Shown: positions 38,395-47,101, counted from the first letter of the stretch. The stretch: 64,000 bases of DNA from GWE2-40-63 sp041664345 (GCA_041664345.1 JBAYKX010000001.1:149997-213996); one strand, 5' to 3'. The notes: generated by a model from the sequence alone, not told the origin. A program made the numbers and translations.

Positions 38395-38530
38395 CGGCAC
38401 CTCCCCTTCAAGAAGGGGAGATCGGTTTGAATTGGGGTTTGTTGTTCTTTAATTATTTCAATTTGTTACTTATTTTAAAATCTGGTACTGCCTTGCTCCC
38501 TCCTTTTCAAGGGAGGGTTGGGGTGGGTAT
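38395..38530. repeat. Intergenic inverted repeats between the giant gene and its upstream lipoprotein
   Basis: Two stems: CTCCCCTTCAAGAAGGGGAG at ~38401 and CTCCCTCCTTTTCAAGGGAGGG at 38497-38518 with a GGTTGGGGTGG tail. The second matches the element at 4643. These could end transcription after the lipoprotein gene or be mobile-type intergenic repeats. Confidence 0.6.
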
Positions 38531-38581
38531 ATTTTGTTGTATTTTTTTCATCTTCGCTTTTTTCAGCTTCATATACTCCTT

Positions 38582-39403
38582 TCAATAAATCTCAATAATG
38601 CCATCTCTAAACGTAATAACCTCAATCGGTTGGTTGGTTACATCCCGAATTTGTGTGGAATCGGAAATATATTTCAATTCGCCGTCTCCAATTGCTTTAA
38701 AATAAATGCGGCAAATGGGGGCACTCCCGGTAAAGCCATTGGTGCTGCCCAATAAAATTCCATCGAGCATTAAAACATGATTATGATTTATTTCATATAA
38801 AGAATTGGTAATCTGCAACAAAAGAACTCCTTCTCCTTCCATCTGGCCACTGTTTTTTTCAATTTGGGTAACGGTTATATTTTCATCGGTTTGTATCTGG
38901 GTGGTAATTCCTTTAAAAAGGGAAACTTCTTCAATCCAAACATCAACAAAGCTTTCGGTATTAGCTGGTGCCCGGTTGTACCAATGGGTAAGCAGTAAAG
39001 AGGTTTGCTGCAAGGCATTGACAGTAAACGTAAGGGAAGTGGGTTCTGTTTGTTCGAAGTTTCCTGCTTTTTCCCTCACATAAAAAGTATAACTCCCTTC
39101 ATCCAGGTAAGAGTAGGTAATGCTAGTTCCCGCTTTCCAAGCACTGTATTCATCATCCCTTCCTCCTAATTTAAAGGAAAAGGATGATTTACTAAAGATT
39201 CCCACCCAACTTAAGGTAACACTAGTTTCGTCAAGAATTTGTCCATTAGCAGGATTGGTAATGGTTGCTTTTGGGTATTGGAAATTTGGATTTTCAGGAT
39301 CATACGGATTATCAAATACCGGAGGATCCACCTGCTGGCAGGTTGCAAATGAGAAGAGGAACCATCCCACAAATACCCATTTAAAAAATCTAAACGGATT
39401 CAT
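38582..39403 (-). CDS. Lipoprotein with Fn3-like and cohesin-like domains
   Basis: A 273-residue protein with a lipoprotein signal (MNPFRFFKWVFVGWFLFSFATC, Cys22). After a DNPYDPENPNFQYPKATI linker comes an Ig/Fn3-like domain (~45-130; GQILDETSVTLSWVG) and a C-terminal cohesin-like beta-sandwich (~135-273; SFVDVWIEEVSLFKGITTQI, ICRIYFKAIGDGELKY). The giant protein encoded next carries both a dockerin-like and a cohesin-like module, so this lipoprotein could be its outer-membrane docking partner. The cohesin call rests on strand pattern and the 'i.FkaigdG.s.i' signature and needs structural confirmation. Confidence 0.7.
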   Translation of the reverse strand: MNPFRFFKWVFVGWFLFSFATCQQVDPPVFDNPYDPENPNFQYPKATITNPANGQILDETSVTLSWVGIFSKSSFSFKLGGRDDEYSAWKAGTSITYSYLDEGSYTFYVREKAGNFEQTEPTSLTFTVNALQQTSLLLTHWYNRAPANTESFVDVWIEEVSLFKGITTQIQTDENITVTQIEKNSGQMEGEGVLLLQITNSLYEINHNHVLMLDGILLGSTNGFTGSAPICRIYFKAIGDGELKYISDSTQIRDVTNQPIEVITFRDGIIEIY

Positions 39404-40056
39404 AAGTAGATGAGTTGCTTGGCTGAAGTAAAATTAACAAACTAATTATCAGTATCCAAATATATTACACCAATATGCAAGTTAGTTTTATGATAAATAC
39501 TCCCTCCAGAAGTATCATCGCTCATATTGAATCCTTTTGGGATTTTTCTGATTGACCAGATGGCACCGAAACCTAAAATTTTCTCGAATTATTTCAGCGG
39601 CAAGCATGGATCACCGGGCTTTTTCCTACTGAATGAAAGTTGGTAAGCCAGCCCGGCATTTTTCAATTGCTGTAACAAGGTGTCCTATCATTCATTCTAC
39701 CTATTTGAAAATTAACGATTGAAGATTAACGATCTATGATTTTAGATTTAAATTTCCCTCCAACTCCGAGTACTCAGGGCTAGTCCGTACCATTTGCACT
39801 ATAACCAGCAGGGGAAAGCGAAGCGCCAGCTTCGCTATTGTTTTCCTCGCAGCAGCCTGTCTCGCAGCGGGCGCTGCAAGTTCCCAAAAGTCCGGCTTGC
39901 AGAGGGGTACAAACAAAATCATCTCCCAATACCAACAGCCTAACCGGCATGTCGGCGATCCAAATCTTTCGCTTTAGCGGATCGCTGCGAGTTCCTACCA
40001 TAAAAAAAGCTCCACACCGCTAACGATATGGAGCCCCACTTAAATATCCTTACTTG
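39404..40056. other. Intergenic region with GC-rich repeat block
   Basis: No gene is supported. From ~39760 to 40000 the base composition is much richer in G+C than the surrounding DNA and holds short inverted repeats (AGCGAAGCGCCAGCTTCGCT at ~39818, CGCTGCGAG motifs), probably a remnant repeat element. Several overlapping open frames there on both strands are low-complexity by-products. Another inverted pair CCGGGCT/AGCCCGG flanks ~39617-39655. The kbl terminator lies at 40002-40036. Confidence 0.5.
40002..40036 (-). terminator. Terminator of kbl
   Basis: On the minus strand GGGGCTCCA ... TGGAGC followed by seven T, beginning 20 bases after the kbl stop. Stem GCTCCA/TGGAGC with a 14-base loop. 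Confidence 0.75.
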
Positions 40057-41247
40057 TTATTTCAGTACCTTCAATTCTTTTCCAACTTTGGTAAAAGCAG
40101 CAATGGCTTTGTCCAAATGCTCTTTTTGGTGAGCCGCAGATAGCTGAACCCGAATGCGGGCTTGCCCTTTTGGTACCACCGGAAAATAGAACCCAATCAC
40201 ATAGATTCCTTCTTTCAACAATCGGGAGGCAAAATCCTGAGCCAGCTTGGCATCATAAAGCATTACGGCACAAATAGCCGATTGGGTTGGTTTTATATCA
40301 AAGCCGGCTTTAAGCATGTGCTTCATGAAATATTCGGTGTTGGAGTGCAATTTATCCTGTAAAACATTGGTTTCATTCATCATATCCACCATTTTCACTC
40401 CAGCTGCAGCTACCAATGGCGGTATGGAATTCGAAAACAAATAGGGACGCGACCGTTGGCGGAGCAAGTCAATAATCTCCCGTTTGCCGGTGGTAAAGCC
40501 GCCAATGGCTCCACCAAAAGCCTTGCCCAAGGTTCCGGTAATAATTTCCGCTTTTCCGCGCACATTGAATAACTCGGTCACTCCGCGGCCGGTTTTTCCC
40601 ACCACCCCGGCTGAGTGCGATTCATCAATCATTACCATGGCGTTGTATTTTTCGGCCAGTTTAATTATCTCATCCAATGGGGGAACATTTCCATCCATGC
40701 TGAAAACCCCATCGGTAACAATGATGCGGAACCGTTGAGCCTGCGACAGTTTCAGTTGCTCTTCCAAATCGTCCATGTCGGCATTTTGGTAACGATAACG
40801 AACCGCTTTGCACAAACGTACTCCATCAATAATTGAAGCATGATTCAAAGCATCGGATATAATGGCATCGTCCTGACCAAACAACGGTTCAAACACGCCT
40901 CCATTGGCATCAAAGGCTGCGGCGTATAAAATGGTATCTTCGGTTCCGAAAAACTCGGCAATTTTTTTCTCCAGCAATTTATGGATATCGGTGGTTCCAC
41001 AAATAAACCGTACCGATGACATTCCATATCCATGAGTGTCGAGGGCTTTTTTTGCAGCTTCCACCAGTTCTGGGTTGTTTGATAACCCCAGGTAATTGTT
41101 GGCACAAAAGTTCAATACTTTTTGTCCGGTACTGATTTCAATTTCTGCTCCTTGAGGTGAAACCAGAATGCGCTCGTTTTTATATAATCCTGCATCGGCA
41201 ATATCAGCCAGCTCTTTGCGTAAATATTCTTGGAAGTTTTGATACAT
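40057..41247 (-). CDS. kbl: Glycine C-acetyltransferase (2-amino-3-ketobutyrate CoA ligase)
   Basis: A 396-residue PLP enzyme of the alpha-oxoamine synthase family that cleaves 2-amino-3-oxobutyrate with CoA to glycine and acetyl-CoA. Motifs: FCANNYLGLSNNPELVEAA, GTTDIHKLLE, DALNHASIIDG, DGVFSMDGNVPPL, MIDESHSAG and the PLP lysine in ITGTLGKAFGGAIGG. Length is exactly normal. It works after Tdh, encoded divergently just beyond the inserted GxxExxY gene, completing threonine breakdown. A candidate -7 box TAATTTTG lies on the minus strand at 41278-41285. Confidence 0.97.
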   Translation of the reverse strand: MYQNFQEYLRKELADIADAGLYKNERILVSPQGAEIEISTGQKVLNFCANNYLGLSNNPELVEAAKKALDTHGYGMSSVRFICGTTDIHKLLEKKIAEFFGTEDTILYAAAFDANGGVFEPLFGQDDAIISDALNHASIIDGVRLCKAVRYRYQNADMDDLEEQLKLSQAQRFRIIVTDGVFSMDGNVPPLDEIIKLAEKYNAMVMIDESHSAGVVGKTGRGVTELFNVRGKAEIITGTLGKAFGGAIGGFTTGKREIIDLLRQRSRPYLFSNSIPPLVAAAGVKMVDMMNETNVLQDKLHSNTEYFMKHMLKAGFDIKPTQSAICAVMLYDAKLAQDFASRLLKEGIYVIGFYFPVVPKGQARIRVQLSAAHQKEHLDKAIAAFTKVGKELKVLK

Positions 41248-41415
41248 AATGGCGTTTTTGAGTGATTAGAATGACAGCAAAATTAAGCTATTCAAAAGAA
41301 TTGTTCATCACGAAAGGTATGATTTGAAGCATAAATTATAATGTATTATTGTCATACCTAGTTGCTGGGTTTACCCTATTTTTGTAAGTGATTTTGATTA
41401 ATAATTAAATACACC

Positions 41416-41841
41416 GCCACAGATTCACTGATTTATTTATGAAATATCCAGAAGACGAATATCCATTGCAAAAATAAAGCTATCAGGTAATTGGGATATG
41501 TATGGAGGTTCATCGGATTTTGGGAAAAGGCTTATTGGAAATAGTTTATAAAGATGCGATAGAATATGAATTTAAAAAGAGAGAAATACCTTATCACCGG
41601 GAAAAGAAATATGAAGTAAAATACAAAGACATAATTCTACCTCATTATTTTTTTGCTGATTTTGTGGTTTATGATAAAATTATCCTCGAAATAAAGGCAC
41701 AAAGTGGAATTGTGGATGAGCAAATTAGTTGGGTAATTAATTACTTAGCTATATCAAAATGTCCACTGGGATTAATAATCAACTTTGGAGAATCATCATT
41801 AGTTACAAGACTTCTTATTTTATAATCTGTGAATCTGTGGC
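41416..41841. mobile_element. Inverted-repeat-bounded GxxExxY cassette
   Basis: Eighteen-base terminal inverted repeats, GCCACAGATTCACTGATT (41416-41433) and AATCTGTGAATCTGTGGC (41824-41841), match at 17 of 18 positions when one is reversed. They enclose only the GxxExxY gene; the right repeat overlaps its stop codon. The cassette separates kbl and tdh, which usually neighbour each other. No clear target duplication seen. Confidence 0.6.
41439..41825 (+). pseudogene. GxxExxY / PDDEXK_3 family protein with in-frame stop near the start
   Basis: The coding frame begins MKYPEDEYPLQK at 41439, meets TAA at 41475, and continues in the same frame SYQVIGICMEVHRILG... to 41825. Relatives contain an uninterrupted 'sY.iiGicmEVHr.LG', so either the gene is broken by a nonsense change or translation restarts at the ATG at 41502 (107 residues). 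The remainder is intact: G-LL-E-IV-Y signature in GKGLLEIVYKDAIEYEF, and a nuclease-like D...ExK pattern in YFFADFVVYDKIILEIKAQ. The family is of unknown role, resembles small PDDEXK nucleases, and is often flanked by repeats or sits inside rRNA intervening sequences. Confidence 0.75.
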
Positions 41842-41881
41842 CATTTTTTAGTTTTAATTTAAATCTTAAAAAACTTGATAT

Positions 41882-42910
41882 ATGAATACAATGAAAGCCC
41901 TTGTTAAGGCTAAAGCTGAAAAAGGAATATGGATGCAGGAAGTACCCATTCCGGTAGTTGGACCCAACGATGTACTTATAAAAGTTTCCAAATCGGCTAT
42001 CTGTGGCACCGATTTGCACATTTACAAATGGGACGAATGGTCACAAAAAACCATTCCGGTTGGTTTGACTATTGGTCACGAATATGTGGGACATGTAGCC
42101 AAAGTAGGAAGCGAAGTCAGTGAATTCAAAGAAGGGGATCGGGTTACGGGTGAGGGTCATATTTCCTGCGGACATTGCCGGAACTGCCGCCGCGGCCGTC
42201 AACACATCTGCGAAACCACCATTGGCATTGGTGTAAACCTCAACGGTTCATTTGCCGAGTACGTGAAAGTACCTTCGAGCAATGTGATGCGGATAAACGC
42301 CAAAATCCCTGATGAAATCCTAGCTATTATGGATCCATTTGGAAATGCAACCCATACGGCTCTTTCGTTCCCCATGATTGGCGAAGATGTGCTGGTAACG
42401 GGAGCCGGACTAATTGGAAGCATGGCTGTTGCCGTGGCACATTTTGCAGGAGCCCGTTATGTGGTGGCCACCGAAACCAGTCCTTACCGGGCCGAACTGG
42501 CAAAAAAAATGGGAGCTACCCGCGTTGTGAATCCCTTAAAAGAAAATTTGCGCGATGCCATGAATGATATCGGTATCATCGGATTTGATATCGGTTTGGA
42601 GTGTTCGGGTTCGCCGGTTGCTTTCAATCAATTAGTAGAACACATGTACAATTCCGGGAAAATTTCACTATTGGGAATACTCCCATCTTCAACTCAGGTT
42701 GATTGGAACCGAATTATTTTTAAAGGGCTTACCCTGAAAGGGATTTATGGACGCGAAATGTACGAAACCTGGTACCAGATGGAGCAAATGCTCATGTCGG
42801 GACTCGATATTTCAGCCATCATTACGCACCGTTTCCCCATTGACGATTTCCAAAAAGGGTTTGATGTAATGGAACAGGGGAATTGTGGGAAGGTGATTTT
42901 GAATTGGTAA
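41882..42910 (+). CDS. tdh: L-threonine 3-dehydrogenase
   Basis: A 342-residue zinc-dependent medium-chain dehydrogenase oxidising threonine with NAD+ to 2-amino-3-oxobutyrate. Catalytic zinc ligands Cys41 (ICGTDLHIYKWDEW), His66 and Glu67 (IGHEYVGHV); structural zinc Cys96, Cys99, Cys102, Cys110 (SCGHCRNCRRGRQHIC); Rossmann motif VTGAGLIGSMAVAVA. It follows E. coli Tdh closely through FKGLTLKGIYGREMYETWY. The alternative ATG three codons in (MKALVKAKAEKGIWM) matches the E. coli start better. Partner of kbl. Confidence 0.97.
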   Translation: MNTMKALVKAKAEKGIWMQEVPIPVVGPNDVLIKVSKSAICGTDLHIYKWDEWSQKTIPVGLTIGHEYVGHVAKVGSEVSEFKEGDRVTGEGHISCGHCRNCRRGRQHICETTIGIGVNLNGSFAEYVKVPSSNVMRINAKIPDEILAIMDPFGNATHTALSFPMIGEDVLVTGAGLIGSMAVAVAHFAGARYVVATETSPYRAELAKKMGATRVVNPLKENLRDAMNDIGIIGFDIGLECSGSPVAFNQLVEHMYNSGKISLLGILPSSTQVDWNRIIFKGLTLKGIYGREMYETWYQMEQMLMSGLDISAIITHRFPIDDFQKGFDVMEQGNCGKVILNW

Positions 42911-42935
42911 ACTGAGTAATAACAAAATATCCGCA

Positions 42936-43015
42936 AGTCACGGTGTGACTCTTTAATTAAAATTACCTAGTCAGCTTTATTAAGCGACTTTTAATTAGTA
43001 AGTCACGCCGTGACT
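42936..43015. repeat. REP-like long inverted repeat
   Basis: Two near-identical palindromes, AGTCACGGTGTGACT (42936-42950) and AGTCACGCCGTGACT (43001-43015), are arranged head to head; the inverted similarity extends inward through TTTAATTAAAA / TTTTAATTAG to about 28 bases per arm. Lies between tdh and frdB, before the shared terminator. Confidence 0.7.
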
Positions 43016-43056
43016 ATCAGTAGGTTAACTTTTTACTTGCTGATTTAAGGAAACAA

Positions 43057-43092
43057 AAAAAGCCCGTTTAAATGGTTTTAAACGGGCTTTTT
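43057..43092. terminator. Bidirectional terminator between tdh and frdB
   Basis: AAAAAAAGCCCGTTTAAA, short loop, TTTAAACGGGCTTTTTT: a long GC-tipped stem with A-run before and T-run after, able to end both the plus-strand tdh and minus-strand frd transcripts. Confidence 0.9.
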
Positions 43093-43112
43093 TCTATATT
43101 AATACAATTCTC

Positions 43113-43874
43113 TTATTCCACCACTTTAGCCATTAAATATTCCCTGTTAAGGGTAGCAATGTTGGCAATGGAAATTCCTTTTGGGCATTCCACTTCGCAA
43201 GCCCCGGTATTGGAGCAGTTGCCAAAACCCAGTTCGTCCATTTTCGATACCATGGCACGAGCCCTACGGGCAGCTTCCACTTTACCTTGCGGCAAGCGGG
43301 CCAGATGCGAAACCTTGGCCGATACAAAAAGCATGGCCGATGAATTTTTACAGGTTGCCACACAAGCACCACATCCAATGCATGAGGCTGCGTCCATAGC
43401 CGCTTCAGCATCGTCGTAACCAATAGGAATGGCATTACCATCAGGCACTCCACCAGTATTTACTGAAACAAACCCTCCGGCATGCAATATTTTCTCAAAT
43501 GCCGACCGATCTACCATTAAATCCTTAACCACCGGAAAGGTACCGGCACGGAATGGTTCCACCACAATGGTTTCGCCGTCTTTAAACTTCCGCATGTGCA
43601 ACTGACAGGTTGTAATAGCATCATCGGGGCCATGGGCACGGCCGTTTATAAACAAACTGCACGTACCACAAATACCTTCGCGGCAGTCGTGATCAAAAAC
43701 AATTGGTTCTTTTCCGCTTTCAATCAGTTGGAAATTTAAAATATCCATCATTTCCAAAAAAGAGGTGTCGGTAGATATATTGGTAACAGGATAGGTTTCA
43801 AACTGACCCTTGGAGGTGCTGTTTTTTTGCCTCCATACCTTAACTTTTATTTCTTTTAGAATTTTTTCAGACAT
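43113..43874 (-). CDS. frdB: Fumarate reductase / succinate dehydrogenase iron-sulfur subunit
   Basis: A 253-residue subunit carrying electrons between FrdA flavin and the membrane haem/quinone site. Cluster ligands: [2Fe-2S] in DHDCREGICGTCSLF plus the later Cys in ITTCQLHMR; [4Fe-4S]/[3Fe-4S] in SCIGCGACVATCKNSS and NCSNTGACEVECPKGI. Matches the epsilon-/Bacteroidota-type (class B) SdhB. It is the third gene of cytochrome b - frdA - frdB, separated from frdA by an inserted four-helix-bundle gene. Whether it runs as fumarate reductase or succinate dehydrogenase depends on growth; Bacteroidota relatives mainly reduce fumarate. Confidence 0.95.
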   Translation of the reverse strand: MSEKILKEIKVKVWRQKNSTSKGQFETYPVTNISTDTSFLEMMDILNFQLIESGKEPIVFDHDCREGICGTCSLFINGRAHGPDDAITTCQLHMRKFKDGETIVVEPFRAGTFPVVKDLMVDRSAFEKILHAGGFVSVNTGGVPDGNAIPIGYDDAEAAMDAASCIGCGACVATCKNSSAMLFVSAKVSHLARLPQGKVEAARRARAMVSKMDELGFGNCSNTGACEVECPKGISIANIATLNREYLMAKVVE

Positions 43875-43922
43875 TGTTGTAAGTTTTTATGGTTTTAAGT
43901 ATCAAGTATAGAGTATCAAGTA

Positions 43923-44276
43923 TTAAGATTGTTTTGAACTGCGGAAACTAAAAAGCATTTTCTGTATCTCTTTCACTCTTTCTTCATACAGAGTTAATTC
44001 AATTTCAGTAATTAAATCCACATCAAAGGAGAGTATAAGCTGAGTCTCTAATTCAAACGCACTTCCATTTGCCATATCCAGAAACCGGCACAGATCTTTA
44101 TCCGAATTGCGGCCACAGCCTTCTGCAATATTCGAAGGTATTGATTGGGAGCTTCTCCTTAGCTGGGAGGTTAAACCAAATAATTCTTCCTTTGGAAATC
44201 TCCTGGTTAAGTTATAAATATCTTTATGAAGGCTTCTGGCTTTTTGCCAAACTATCAATTCTCTAAAATTATGCAT
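43923..44276 (-). CDS. Four-helix-bundle protein (23S rRNA intervening-sequence family)
   Basis: A 117-residue protein with the family signature: NFRELIVWQKARSLHKDIY at the start, FPKEELFGLTSQLRRSSQSI, then PSNIAEGCGRNS and FLDMANGSAFELETQL. Members form pentameric four-helix bundles, are often encoded inside 23S rRNA intervening sequences, and have no proven biochemical role. Here it sits within the frdA-frdB gap on the same strand, bordered by short AGTATCAAGTAT and CAAGACACAAG-type repeats. It looks like a mobile single-gene insertion that left the operon readable. Confidence 0.9.
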   Translation of the reverse strand: MHNFRELIVWQKARSLHKDIYNLTRRFPKEELFGLTSQLRRSSQSIPSNIAEGCGRNSDKDLCRFLDMANGSAFELETQLILSFDVDLITEIELTLYEERVKEIQKMLFSFRSSKQS

Positions 44277-44350
44277 CTTACTTTCTATAATCTGATTCTT
44301 GCTACTTGTATCTTGCGTCTTGATTCTTGTGTCTTGTGTCTCAATCCTCT

Positions 44351-46291
44351 CTATTTATAACTCCGCTGGGCCAACTCAATCGCCTCAAATTTAAGATCCT
44401 CTTTATGCATCACTGGTTCTTGGTTTTCTCCTTTATATTCCCAAGCAGAAACATAAGCCCCAATTTCATCATTCCGTTTGGCTTCGCCATCCTCAGTAAC
44501 ACTTTCCTCACGGAAGTGCCCACCACACGATTCGTTTCGAGCCAAGGCATCGCGGGCCATTAAATCGGCCAGTTCAATAAAATCGGCAACCCGTCCGGCT
44601 TTCTCCAATTCTTGGTTTACCTCACCTTGAACTCCGGGAACCCTTACATCTTTCCAGAATTCAGCTTTTATTTCAGCAATTTCCTGAATGGCTTGTTTCA
44701 ATCCGGCTTCATTGCGGCTCATCCCAACCTTATCCCACATCACTTTTCCCAATTTTTTATGGAAATAGTCAACAGGTTTGGTTCCTTTAACCGCCATCAA
44801 GCGGTCCAACCGTGCCTGAACTTCTTTTAATGTTTGTTCAAATTCGGGTGCGTTGGTATTAATTTTTGGAACCTGAATTTCGTTGGCCAGATAATCGCCA
44901 ATGGTATAAGGCAACACAAAATATCCGTCGGCCAATCCCTGCATCAATGCCGAAGCTCCTAAACGGTTAGCCCCGTGATCGCTGAAGTTGGCTTCACCAA
45001 TGGCATACAATCCGGGAACGGAAGTCATCAGGTTGTAATCAACCCAGGTTCCGCCCATGGTATAGTGGATGGCGGGATAAATCTGCATGGGTTCTTTATA
45101 GGGATCTGTATCGGTAATTTTTTCATACATCTGAAACAAATTCCCATAACGGGCTTCAATAACAGGTCGTCCTAATCTGGCTATTGAATATTTAAAATCG
45201 AGATAAACAGCCAACCCTGTATTGTTAACCCCAAACCCGGCATCGCATCGCTCCTTACCCGCTCTTGAAGCCACATCACGTGGAACAAGGTTTCCATAAG
45301 CCGGATACCGGCGCTCCAAGTAAAAGTCACGATCCTCTTCGGCAATATCATTGGGCCCAATCAATCCTTTTTGCAATTTTTCCGCATCTTCTTTCTTTTT
45401 GGGAACCCAAATCCTACCGTCGTTGCGCAACGATTCCGACATTAACGTCAGTTTCGATTGTTGATCGCCATGAACCGGGATACAGGTAGGGTGAATTTGC
45501 ACAAAACAAGGATTACTCATGTAAGCACCGCGTTTGTAAGCTTGCCACGATGCACCGCCATTACATCCCATGGCATTGGTGGATAGGAAAAATACGTTTC
45601 CGTATCCGCCACTGGCAATAACAACAGCATGGGCACCAAATTTTTTAATTTCGCCCGAAACCATGTCGCGGGCAATAATTCCACGGGCTTTACCATCAAT
45701 TTTAACAATATCCAACATTTCGTGGCGAGGAAACATTTTAACAGTTCCTGCTCCAATTTGACGGTTCAAGGCACTGTATGCGCCTATCAACAGCTGCTGT
45801 CCGGTTTGTCCGCGGGCATAAAACGTACGTGAAACCAACACACCACCAAATGAACGGTTCGATAATAGGCCTCCATATTCGCGTCCAAAAGGTACTCCTT
45901 GTGCCACACACTGATCAATGATGCTTCCCGAAACTTCAGAGAGTCGGTGAACATTCGCTTCACGTGAGCGGTAGTCGCCCCCTTTAATGGTATCGTAAAA
46001 CAAGCGGTAAACACTGTCGTTATCGTTCTGATAATTTTTTGCTGCATTTATTCCACCTTGCGCAGCAATGGAGTGGGCTCGGCGTGGACTATCCTGATAA
46101 CAGAATGCTTGCACATTATAGCCCAGTTCGGCCAAACTGGCAGCCGCTGAGGCTCCTGCTAATCCGGTACCAATAACAATAACATCCAATTTCATTTTAT
46201 TGGCCGGACTTACCACTTTAATTTTAGCCTTATGTTTCGACCATTTTTCAGCCAATGGTCCTTCGGGTATTTTTGAGTTTAATAGTGTCAT
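44351..46291 (-). CDS. frdA: Fumarate reductase / succinate dehydrogenase flavoprotein subunit
   Basis: A 646-residue catalytic subunit with covalently bound FAD. Motifs: dinucleotide fold DVIVIGTGLAGASAAASLAE, flavin-attachment His in SPRRAHSIAAQGG, active-site region QIHPTCIPVHGDQQSKLT, YTMGGTWVDYNLMTSVPGLYAIGE and SDHGANRLGASALMQGL. Length fits the class-B enzymes of Bacteroidota. Follows the cytochrome b gene by 68 bases. Confidence 0.96.
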   Translation of the reverse strand: MTLLNSKIPEGPLAEKWSKHKAKIKVVSPANKMKLDVIVIGTGLAGASAAASLAELGYNVQAFCYQDSPRRAHSIAAQGGINAAKNYQNDNDSVYRLFYDTIKGGDYRSREANVHRLSEVSGSIIDQCVAQGVPFGREYGGLLSNRSFGGVLVSRTFYARGQTGQQLLIGAYSALNRQIGAGTVKMFPRHEMLDIVKIDGKARGIIARDMVSGEIKKFGAHAVVIASGGYGNVFFLSTNAMGCNGGASWQAYKRGAYMSNPCFVQIHPTCIPVHGDQQSKLTLMSESLRNDGRIWVPKKKEDAEKLQKGLIGPNDIAEEDRDFYLERRYPAYGNLVPRDVASRAGKERCDAGFGVNNTGLAVYLDFKYSIARLGRPVIEARYGNLFQMYEKITDTDPYKEPMQIYPAIHYTMGGTWVDYNLMTSVPGLYAIGEANFSDHGANRLGASALMQGLADGYFVLPYTIGDYLANEIQVPKINTNAPEFEQTLKEVQARLDRLMAVKGTKPVDYFHKKLGKVMWDKVGMSRNEAGLKQAIQEIAEIKAEFWKDVRVPGVQGEVNQELEKAGRVADFIELADLMARDALARNESCGGHFREESVTEDGEAKRNDEIGAYVSAWEYKGENQEPVMHKEDLKFEAIELAQRSYK

Positions 46292-46359
46292 TTCCTTGTC
46301 GATTTTTGTAAATACGCAATTTTATAACTTCAATTTAATTTGTCTTTACAGAGGCTTCT

Positions 46360-47040
46360 TTAAAACCTAATAATAAAGTACAATGGGATGATAGAAAAAC
46401 CTACGGCAATTAGTACAGCAAATATTTTTCCAACCAGTTCAATCCGCTTACGCCAGATATTTCCGCTCCATCCCATAGTCTGAAAAGCACTCCAAAAACC
46501 ATGTGTTAAATGAATGCCTAAAAAAACAGCTCCCGCAATATATACCAAGTTATAAAACAAACTATTCTTAAACAAACCACCAACCAAACTATACGTATCT
46601 TCCATCTCAATGCCGCCAATTAAAACAGCAGGATGTGGATTTTCGGTCACCTTGAGCTTCCAATAGAAATTCATGATGTGCAGAACCAAGAAAATGGTAA
46701 TTAAGGTTCCCAACACAAACATATTCCTTGATGGCCATGTGCTGGCTTCACTTTGATCCACTTTATTGTAACCTACCGGACGGGCTTTCTGGTTCATGAG
46801 GGTAAGGTAACCCGCATAAATCATGTGCATTAGGAAACCAATTGCCAAAAGAGGCTCCACTATCTTAATAATGGGATTGGTAGCCATAAAATGAGCCCCT
46901 TGATTAAACAATACGCCGGTATCATCAAATATAAGCAGTAAGTTTACTGTTAAGTGTACCGATAAAAACATCATCAGAAAAAATCCTGTTATACTCATAA
47001 AGAATTTTTTTCCGATGGAAGAACTAACAAAATTGCTCAT
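46360..47040 (-). CDS. sdhC: Succinate dehydrogenase / fumarate reductase cytochrome b subunit
   Basis: A 226-residue membrane anchor with five hydrophobic segments and His residues suited to two b haems (e.g. in FLSVHLTVNLLL, GFLMHMIYAGYLT, FLVLHIMNFYWKL, FLGIHLTHGFWSAFQTMGW), the single-subunit type-B pattern. It passes electrons to or from menaquinone. First gene of the operon. A -7-like TAGATTTG is at 47094-47101 on the minus strand. Confidence 0.94.
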   Translation of the reverse strand: MSNFVSSSIGKKFFMSITGFFLMMFLSVHLTVNLLLIFDDTGVLFNQGAHFMATNPIIKIVEPLLAIGFLMHMIYAGYLTLMNQKARPVGYNKVDQSEASTWPSRNMFVLGTLITIFLVLHIMNFYWKLKVTENPHPAVLIGGIEMEDTYSLVGGLFKNSLFYNLVYIAGAVFLGIHLTHGFWSAFQTMGWSGNIWRKRIELVGKIFAVLIAVGFSIIPLYFIIRF

Positions 47041-47093
47041 AGCACCATTATTTTAGAATTATTTGTTAAAATACTATTCTTACGTCTGAAATA

Positions 47094-47101
47094 CAAATCT
47101 A
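47094..47101 (-). promoter_or_regulatory. Candidate -7 box for the frd/sdh operon (TAGATTTG)
   Basis: Reverse strand match to TAnnTTTG, 54 bases before the cytochrome b start. No -33 match noted. Confidence 0.4.

Noticed and set aside
39734..40023. Overlapping open frames of 60-73 codons on both strands
   Set aside because: They arise in a GC-rich repeat block, have biased low-complexity composition, mutually overlap and lack start signals; treated as repeat DNA.
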